From: Chromatiales bacterium | GTDB taxonomy: Bacteria; Pseudomonadota; Gammaproteobacteria; Thiohalospirales; Thiohalospiraceae | Direction of reading: 5' to 3' | DNA: 17,202 nt | Assembly (NCBI GenBank): GCA_026984715.1 | Contig: JALSRO010000132.1 | Span: 1 to 17,202, forward strand | Shown here: in pieces, positions 9,858 to 14,868 of the stretch | How positions within the stretch are numbered: position 1 is the first letter of the stretch | Layout of the letters: every line of letters starts with the position of its first letter | Made by a program: the position numbers and the translations under genes | Notes under the pieces: model-generated | Told to the model about the DNA's origin: nothing | What the model saw: the letters and a program-made list of their open reading frames with translations, nothing else | The model's database searches: none

Positions 9858-9874
9858 TGTCTGGTCGATGTGGA

Positions 9875-9902
9875 TCCACAAATTCCCACTTTGATCCACT
9901 TT
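9875..9902 (-). promoter_or_regulatory. MraZ operator: three boxes at 10-bp spacing
   Basis: On the minus strand AAAGTGG, AAAGTGG and TTTGTGG follow each other with 3-base gaps, starting at 9902, 9892 and 9882, an exact 10-bp period. Known MraZ sites are TGGGN repeats with 5-base gaps in E. coli and AAAGTGG-N3 repeats in mollicutes, and these fit both descriptions (TGGAT, TGGGA, TGGAT). The boxes lie between the promoter and the mraZ start, just downstream of the predicted transcript start, so MraZ binding would be expected to repress its own operon. The binding itself is inferred. Confidence 0.85.
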
Positions 9903-9918
9903 GTTACTCTTTTGTCAC

Positions 9919-9947
9919 ACTATATGAGCACAAACCACGCAGGTCAA
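9919..9947 (-). promoter_or_regulatory. Sigma-70 promoter of the dcw operon
   Basis: Minus-strand -35 element TTGACC (9947-9942), a 17-base spacer, and -10 element TATAGT (9924-9919). Each differs from consensus at one position. Transcription would start near 9912, giving a leader of about 67 bases that contains the three MraZ boxes. Confidence 0.8.
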
Positions 9948-9962
9948 GGAAAAATGAACCTC

Positions 9963-9985
9963 AAAAAAGCAAAAAATCTTGCTTT
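9963..9985 (-). terminator. Rho-independent terminator between rnpB and the dcw promoter
   Basis: On the minus strand AAAGCAA pairs with TTGCTTT (9985-9979 with 9972-9966) around a 6-base loop, and the T-run continues to 9963. The stem is short and AT-rich. It would end readthrough from rnpB just before the dcw promoter. The stretch from 9986 to 10113 holds only AT-rich sequence with a second T-run right after the rnpB P1 stem (10103-10099), which could act as an earlier terminator. I see no gene there. Confidence 0.55.
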
Positions 9986-10113
9986 GCACACAATGACTTA
10001 GCCAGAGGAAGCGACAGGACGCCCCGGCAACGAACATGCCAAAAAAATGAAGTCCGCCAAAACAGAATGTTAATAGCGAAAGATATAGTGAAATCTAGAA
10101 AAAGCGGGGAAGT

Positions 10114-10458
10114 GGAGAGCCGGCCGATAAGCCGGGTTCTGTCGTGGACAGTCATTCATCTGGGATACACGTCACCGTGTACCTCAAGCAACCTACCCGG
10201 AAGCTGCGCGGGCCGCGCATTGCTCCCCTACTTGGTCTTGCTCCAGGCGGGGTTTACCCTGCCACCGGTGTTACCACCGGCGCGGTGCGCTCTTACCGCA
10301 CCATTTCACCCTTACCGGCACCAATGTGCTTAGGCGGTATATTTTCTGCGGCACTTTCCGTAGGCTCTCGCCCCCCAGGCGTTACCTGGCGCCTTGCCCT
10401 GTGGAGCCCGGACTTTCCTCCATGCCAACCGGCACAGCGACTGCCTGGCCGACTCTCC
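10114..10458 (-). ncRNA. rnpB: RNase P RNA, bacterial type A
   Basis: Catalytic RNA of RNase P, which removes 5' leaders from tRNA precursors. The ends are set by a perfect 12-bp P1 stem between 10458-10447 and 10125-10114 (one G-U pair), giving about 345 nt (E. coli 377). Conserved segments are readable on the minus strand: GGAGGAAAGTCCGGGCTCC (10421-10403), the GGTAAGGGTGAAA and GGTGCGGTAAGAGCGCACC regions, and near the 3' end GACAGAACCCGGCTTATCG. P3 looks short, a 5-bp stem with a GGUU loop. In the P15-P16 region (10199-10227) the GGU motif seen in E. coli is not evident. It sits directly upstream of mraZ and has its own promoter. Confidence 0.96.
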
Positions 10459-10465
10459 TTCTTCC

Positions 10466-10495
10466 ATTATATAGGATAGAGTGTTCTGTTGTTCA
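10466..10495 (-). promoter_or_regulatory. Promoter of rnpB
   Basis: A perfect minus-strand -10 element TATAAT (10471-10466) lies 7 bases before the first base of the RNase P P1 stem, so start site and RNA 5' end coincide at about 10458. The best -35 candidate is TGAACA (10495-10490) with an 18-base spacer, matching consensus at 4 of 6 positions. Confidence 0.8.
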
Positions 10496-10550
10496 CTTTT
10501 CCATAGAAACCTGTATCCCGACCAGCCCGCCCCAAAAGAGCCCACTCATC

Positions 10551-11849
10551 TCAGCGAAACAGAAACAGACACGCAACGACTGCAGCAATAATTCCTGCCA
10601 GGTCCGCACTCAGAGCGGTGATCAGTGCATGGCGAATACGGCGGATCTGCACCGCACCGAAATAGACCGCCAGCACATAGAATGTTGTCTCGGTGGAGCC
10701 CTGCAGAGTGGAGACCAGGTAGCCGGTATAACTGTCCGGACCGATGGCAGGGTCGTTGATGATAGAAGCCATGATTCCATAAGCCCCCGAACCAGACAGC
10801 GGGCGCAGCAATGCCATCGGCAACGCCTCTGCCGGCAAACCGAATGCCGATGTCCACTGCCCGATCCCGTTGACGATAAAATCCATGGCACCACTGGCGC
10901 GGAACATACCGACAGCGACGAGAATTGCCACCAGGTAGGGGATTATCTTCACTGCAACCTGAAAACCATCCTTGGCCCCTTCGACAAAGGCTTCATAAAC
11001 CGCCACACCGCGGACAACGCCAAAGGCAAGAAAGGCCACCATCAGACCCGGCAGGATCCAGGGCGCAATGATTTTGCCATATACGATACTCAACGGGATA
11101 AGGGTAAGCAGTATCGCCATCGCCAGCAATGAGACCCACAGCGGATAGGCTTCGCTTGCCCCCCCGGGCAGTGCGGCACCACTCTGGTCTGTGTCCGCTT
11201 TCAGTGCAGATGAATCTTCGGCCGGAGCTGCTTCCGTTTGTCTCCCAATCGGGAAGAAGCGACGGAAAAATATCGCCGCCATGATTGCAACCGCCGTCGA
11301 GCAGATGGTGGCAAACAGTGTGGTGGGCAGAATCCCGGCTGGATCACTGGAGCCGGCGGCTGCACGCAGCGCAATGACTCCGGTGGGCAACAGGGTAACA
11401 CTGGAGGTGTTGATGGCAAGAAACAGCACCATCGAATTGCTGGCCGTCCCGGCGTGAGTATTGAGTTTGTTCAGCTCCTGCATGGCGCGGATACCAAAAG
11501 GGGTCGCGGCATTGCCCAGCCCAAGCGCATTGGCAGACATATTGAGAATCATCGCGCCCATGGCCGGATGATCCGGCGGCACATCAGGAAACAGGCGCAC
11601 CATCAGCGGCCGGATCAGGCGGGCCAGGATAGTCAGCAGACCGCCCTCCTCCGCCACCTTCATCAAACCGAGGAACAGCGCCATCACACCAATCAAACCC
11701 AAGGCAAGTTCCACTGAACCGGCAGCCGATTCCACCATCGCTTTGGACAACGCATCCATGGGAGAGCTGTCCCCGGCAGGCAGAAACAGCTGCTGCCAGG
11801 CGGCGGTAACGAAGGCGATCAAAACGATGCCGGAAAAGATGACATTCAT
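10551..11849 (-). CDS. Fused SpmA/SpmB-like membrane protein (nucleoside recognition/Gate domains)
   Basis: A 432-aa polytopic membrane protein joining two Gate (nucleoside recognition) domains. The N-terminal half resembles spore maturation protein SpmA: ALFLGLMKVAEEGG (57-70) and SANALGLGNAATPFG (105-119). The C-terminal half resembles SpmB: RPLSGSGAYGI (349-359) and QGSTETTFYVLAVYFG (383-398). A hydrophilic linker rich in Ala, Ser and Asp, about residues 203-235, separates them. In Bacillus the separate SpmA and SpmB proteins affect spore core dehydration. In a non-sporulating Gammaproteobacterium the role and substrate are unknown, and transport of a small solute is only a guess from the fold family. 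The ATG at 11849 has no strong ribosome binding site. It is divergent from the downstream plus-strand gene, and I see no clear terminator after it. Confidence 0.9.
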   Translation of the reverse strand: MNVIFSGIVLIAFVTAAWQQLFLPAGDSSPMDALSKAMVESAAGSVELALGLIGVMALFLGLMKVAEEGGLLTILARLIRPLMVRLFPDVPPDHPAMGAMILNMSANALGLGNAATPFGIRAMQELNKLNTHAGTASNSMVLFLAINTSSVTLLPTGVIALRAAAGSSDPAGILPTTLFATICSTAVAIMAAIFFRRFFPIGRQTEAAPAEDSSALKADTDQSGAALPGGASEAYPLWVSLLAMAILLTLIPLSIVYGKIIAPWILPGLMVAFLAFGVVRGVAVYEAFVEGAKDGFQVAVKIIPYLVAILVAVGMFRASGAMDFIVNGIGQWTSAFGLPAEALPMALLRPLSGSGAYGIMASIINDPAIGPDSYTGYLVSTLQGSTETTFYVLAVYFGAVQIRRIRHALITALSADLAGIIAAVVACLFLFR

Positions 11850-11887
11850 TGACTGTAACCCGTCTGAACGACCACCCCTCGATCCTA

Positions 11888-11920
11888 CGGTATAACCGAT
11901 ACAAACGTAAAAACCTTTAC
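11888..11920. repeat. Two short inverted repeats in a divergent intergenic region
   Basis: CGGT-ATA-ACCG (11888-11898) and GTAAA-AACC-TTTAC (11907-11920) lie between the divergent spmAB-like and Mut7-C genes. They are perfect but short, and could be operator half-sites or chance. No regulator gene is next to them. Confidence 0.35.
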
Positions 11921-11934
11921 CGCCTTTCCAACGT

Positions 11935-11940
11935 TATACT
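11935..11940 (+). promoter_or_regulatory. Candidate -10 element for the Mut7-C gene
   Basis: TATACT matches the -10 consensus at 5 of 6 positions and lies 44 bases before the ATG at 11984. No good -35 sequence is seen at 16-18 bases upstream (the bases there are of the AACCTT type), so this is a weak or activator-dependent candidate. Confidence 0.35.
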
Positions 11941-11983
11941 GGCCAATATCAGCACAACACAGAGATTCCTGGTGACCTGATAA

Positions 11984-12466
11984 ATGAAACTGCTCTGCGA
12001 TGAGATGCTCAAGGGATTATGCCGCTGGCTTAGAGCTGCCGGATATGATGCGGAGCAGGCCCGTGAAGGCGAAAGCGACCGGCACTTGCTGGCACAGGCG
12101 CACGCCTCGGGCAGAATATTGATCACCCGGGATCGTAAACTGCAGGAGCACCGGGGAGCAGCCAACACCGTTTGTCTTTTGACCTGCAACGGAGTGGATG
12201 CCTGTGCCCGCGAGCTCACTGAAAAGCTGGCCATCGACTGGCTTTACAAGCCTTTTTCACGCTGCCTGATCTGTAATGTTCCACTTGACCTGCTTCCCCG
12301 GGGAGATTTCAGCCAGGCTCCCGTGGACGTACGCGACCAGACACTGCTCCACTGTCCCTCCTGCAAACGCATCTACTGGGAGGGCAACCATGTACAACGC
12401 ATGCGGATAAAACTGCGCAACTGGGCAGCCGCAGGCCAGCAAAGGAATATTCCGCCACACTGTTGA
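11984..12466 (+). CDS. Mut7-C RNase domain protein with zinc ribbon
   Basis: A 160-aa soluble protein. Residues 1-80 form a Mut7-C domain of the PIN-like nuclease superfamily, recognisable from the opening KLLCDEMLKGLCRWLRAAGYD and ILITRDRKL. The acidic residues Asp6, Asp32 and Asp50 are candidates for the metal-binding active site. The C-terminal part holds a zinc ribbon with cysteine pairs C94-x2-C97 and C124-x2-C127, followed by IYWEGNHVQRM, which is characteristic of this family. It is expected to cut RNA, but no substrate is known for the stand-alone bacterial form. The ATG is preceded by GGTGA with an 8-base gap. It stands alone, with a divergent gene on one side and the efflux operon 105 bases further on. 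Confidence 0.92.
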   Translation: MKLLCDEMLKGLCRWLRAAGYDAEQAREGESDRHLLAQAHASGRILITRDRKLQEHRGAANTVCLLTCNGVDACARELTEKLAIDWLYKPFSRCLICNVPLDLLPRGDFSQAPVDVRDQTLLHCPSCKRIYWEGNHVQRMRIKLRNWAAAGQQRNIPPHC

Positions 12467-12488
12467 GTCAGCCGCCAATATTACCGCA

Positions 12489-12505
12489 TTCAGGTTCGGT
12501 TCAGG
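12489..12505 (+). promoter_or_regulatory. Direct repeat resembling an OmpR-family regulator box
   Basis: TTCAGG occurs at 12489-12494 and again at 12500-12505, an exact 11-bp period (TTCAGGTTCGG then TTCAGGTCGCG). Tandem half-sites one helical turn apart are typical of OmpR/PhoB-family response regulators. It lies 67 bases before the efflux operon start, where such activators bind, and no good sigma-70 -35 is seen nearby. The rest of the gap, 12506-12571, includes TATCGCGAGATA, a near-palindrome of unclear meaning, and no other recognisable site. Regulation of the efflux genes by it is inferred. Confidence 0.55.
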
Positions 12506-12571
12506 TCGCGCTGTTAACGTATCGCGAGATATCTACACAATCGAATATTTACGAATACTACAGAGGCCATC

Positions 12572-13780
12572 TTGAAACAGATATATTACTACTTGCTGTT
12601 CCTGAGCATTTCAGGCACTGCCCTGCCGCTGCCCGCCGCCCCGACCCTGAGCGAGATCATCACGACGGCGGCGCAACGGCATCCGGATCAGGCGCTCTCC
12701 GCTGCACGCCGGCAGGTAGGTGAAGGCTACCGGAAACAGGCCGATGCCTGGCTGGGAGGCGATCCCGCCATGGGTCTGGCCTACTGGACCGATGAGTTTG
12801 GCGGCGAACAGGGCTACCGCGAGGCCGAGGCGAGCCTGGCGCTGCCACTCTGGCTGCCGGGGCAACGCAAGGTACGTGGCGAGCTGGCCGATACCCTGCA
12901 GGGCGAAGGGGAGATGCTGGCGCATCTGCTGCGCTGGCGGGTGGCCGGCGAGGTGCTGGAGCGGTTCTGGGCGCTGCAGATGGCAGAGAGCGAGCTCGCC
13001 CTGGATAAGCAGCAGCTGGATTCCGCCACGGCACTGGAGAGGGCGGTGGCACGGCGGGTCGAGGCCGGGGAGCTGCCGCGCAGTGAACTGCTGATGGCGC
13101 AGCAGGAGATGCTCAATCGGGAAGCGCTGGTACAGGATGCGCAGACCGCCCTGAAGGGTGAGCAGGCGGCATGGTCGAGTTATACCGGGATCGATGCCCT
13201 GCCCGCCCCGTTCACCATCGAGCCTTCCGCACTGGAGCAGGTCAGCGAACAGCACCCCCTGCTCCGGCTGGCCCGGATCGGCGTGGAGCGTGCCGCGGCC
13301 CGGAAAAGAGAGGTGCGCATTGCACGGCGGGAGAATCCGGTGCTTTCGCTCTACGTCAAACGAGACCGTGGCATCGAACAGGATCCCTATAACGACTCAC
13401 TGGGCGCGGAGATCACCGTTCCGTTCGGCAGCTCCACCCAGAACGCACCTGCCCTGGCCAAGGCCGGCGAACAGCTGATGCAGAGTCAGGCCAATCTGAC
13501 CCGAACCAAAAGAGAGCTGGACCTGAAACTGATTCACGCCCGCCAGGAGCTGGAGCGTGCCGACAAGGCGCTGGCCCTGGCACAGCGCCGCAGCCAGCTG
13601 GCGCAGAAGCGGCTCAACATGAGCCAGCGCGCCTTCGATCTGGGTGAGACCGATCTCTACCTGCTGCTGCAGGCCCGTGAGCAGGCCATCAACGCCGCAC
13701 GGGATCTGAAACGCAGCCAGATCCAGCGCCAGCGCGCCGGCGCGCAGTACAACCTTGCCCTTGGAGTGATACCCGAATGA
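12572..13780 (+). CDS. TolC/CzcC-type outer membrane efflux protein
   Basis: Outer membrane channel of a tripartite efflux pump, 402 aa. It starts at a TTG with AGAGG 5 bases upstream. This start is required to keep the signal peptide, a Lys followed by the hydrophobic stretch YYYLLFLSISG and a likely cleavage after about residue 22. The mature part is alpha-helical with long coiled-coil stretches and two repeats, as in the outer membrane efflux protein family. ESELALDKQQLDSATALERAVARR (two short pieces around residues 137-160) and the C-terminal DLYLLLQAREQAINA are typical. It is the first gene of the operon, and its stop overlaps the adaptor start as ATGA. The substrate cannot be read from this protein. 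Confidence 0.92.
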   Translation: MKQIYYYLLFLSISGTALPLPAAPTLSEIITTAAQRHPDQALSAARRQVGEGYRKQADAWLGGDPAMGLAYWTDEFGGEQGYREAEASLALPLWLPGQRKVRGELADTLQGEGEMLAHLLRWRVAGEVLERFWALQMAESELALDKQQLDSATALERAVARRVEAGELPRSELLMAQQEMLNREALVQDAQTALKGEQAAWSSYTGIDALPAPFTIEPSALEQVSEQHPLLRLARIGVERAAARKREVRIARRENPVLSLYVKRDRGIEQDPYNDSLGAEITVPFGSSTQNAPALAKAGEQLMQSQANLTRTKRELDLKLIHARQELERADKALALAQRRSQLAQKRLNMSQRAFDLGETDLYLLLQAREQAINAARDLKRSQIQRQRAGAQYNLALGVIPE

Positions 13781-14868
13781 GAGTTTCCCTGATCCTGATC
13801 GCCTTCCTGCTGGGAAGCGCGACCGCAGCCCTGGCTGCAGAAAAACCGGTCACCATGACAGCGGTGCAGCAGCAGGCGCTGGGCATCAAGGTGGCCCCGG
13901 TAGAGCCGACCGAACAGTCCTGGAGCATCCCCTATCCCGCCCAGGTGGTGGTTCCCAATGCCCAGCTGCGCGTAGTCAGCGCCCTGCAGACCGGCCTGCT
14001 GGAGAGCCTGCTGGTGGCCGAGGGGGAGGAGGTGAAAAAGGGGCAGCCGCTGGCGATTATTCAGAGTCCGCAGCTGCTCGAGCAGCAACGCAACTACCTG
14101 ACCGCACTGAGCCGGCTGGATCTGGCCAAAGCCGACTGGCAACGGGATGAGCAGCTCTACAAGGAGGGCATCATCGCCGAGCGCCGTTACCTGGAGTCGC
14201 TCTCCCGCTACCGCCAGGCCAGAACCGAGGTGGAGCAGTACCGCCAGGCCCTGACTCTGGTCGGTATGGACAAACACTCCCTCCGGAAGCTGGCCAGTCA
14301 GCGGCGCCTGTCGGGATCGCTGACACTGCGCGCTCCCCTCGACGGGGTGGTACTAGAGCAGATGGCCACACCGGGGCAGCAGCTGAACCCGCTCGACCCC
14401 ATCTACCGTATCGGCAAGCTGGCGCCGTTGTGGCTCGAGATCCAGGTGCCGCTGAAAGAGCTGGGCGGCACCACTGTTGGCACAAAGGTCCGGGTGCGCT
14501 CGCCGGAGCTGTCCGGAACGGTAATCACCGTCGGCCGGATGGTGCATGGCGTCGACCAGGGGGTGATGGTGCGCGCCGAGATCCGTGAAGGGGCGGAGCG
14601 GCTGCACCCCGGCCAGTTTGTCCAGGCAGAGCTGGCCACAATCAGCGCCGCACAGAGTTTTCGTATCCCCCGCACCGCACTGGTTCGCGAGGCGGGCAAG
14701 CTGTGGGTATTCGTGAAACACCCGGAGGGGTTCCAGCCGGTTGCCGTAACCATCGAGGCTGAAGAGCGGGATGCGGTCGTGGGCAAGGCCGGCTTCAAAC
14801 CGGAGGATCGCATCGCCGTGGCCGGAACCGTCGCCCTGAAAGCGGTCTGGCTGGAGGGAGGTGAATAG
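13777..14868 (+). CDS. RND efflux periplasmic adaptor (HlyD/CzcB family)
   Basis: Membrane fusion protein linking the inner membrane RND pump to the outer membrane channel, 363 aa. A signal peptide ends near residue 20 (ALAA). The barrel-sandwich (lipoyl-like) domain is split: VSALQTGLLESLLVAEGEEVKKGQPLA at about residues 66-92, and its partner LRAPLDGVVLEQMATPGQQL at about 186-205. Between them lies an alpha-helical hairpin with Gln- and Arg-rich heptads. Beta-barrel and membrane-proximal domains follow. There is no His-rich N-terminal extension of the kind found in some CzcB proteins and no obvious methionine metal site. The ATG overlaps the upstream stop (ATGA), and its TAG shares one base with the GTG of the pump gene. 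Confidence 0.92.
   Translation: MRVSLILIAFLLGSATAALAAEKPVTMTAVQQQALGIKVAPVEPTEQSWSIPYPAQVVVPNAQLRVVSALQTGLLESLLVAEGEEVKKGQPLAIIQSPQLLEQQRNYLTALSRLDLAKADWQRDEQLYKEGIIAERRYLESLSRYRQARTEVEQYRQALTLVGMDKHSLRKLASQRRLSGSLTLRAPLDGVVLEQMATPGQQLNPLDPIYRIGKLAPLWLEIQVPLKELGGTTVGTKVRVRSPELSGTVITVGRMVHGVDQGVMVRAEIREGAERLHPGQFVQAELATISAAQSFRIPRTALVREAGKLWVFVKHPEGFQPVAVTIEAEERDAVVGKAGFKPEDRIAVAGTVALKAVWLEGGE

Noticed and set aside
9961..10155. A 64-codon minus-strand open frame between rnpB and mraZ
   Set aside because: It begins inside the conserved 3' end of the RNase P RNA and runs through the terminator hairpin. There is no supporting ribosome binding site or homology.
10326..11132. A 268-codon plus-strand open frame covering the rnpB 5' half and part of the spmAB-like gene
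   Set aside because: It overlaps a structural RNA gene and a clear membrane protein gene on the other strand, and its product has no recognisable features.
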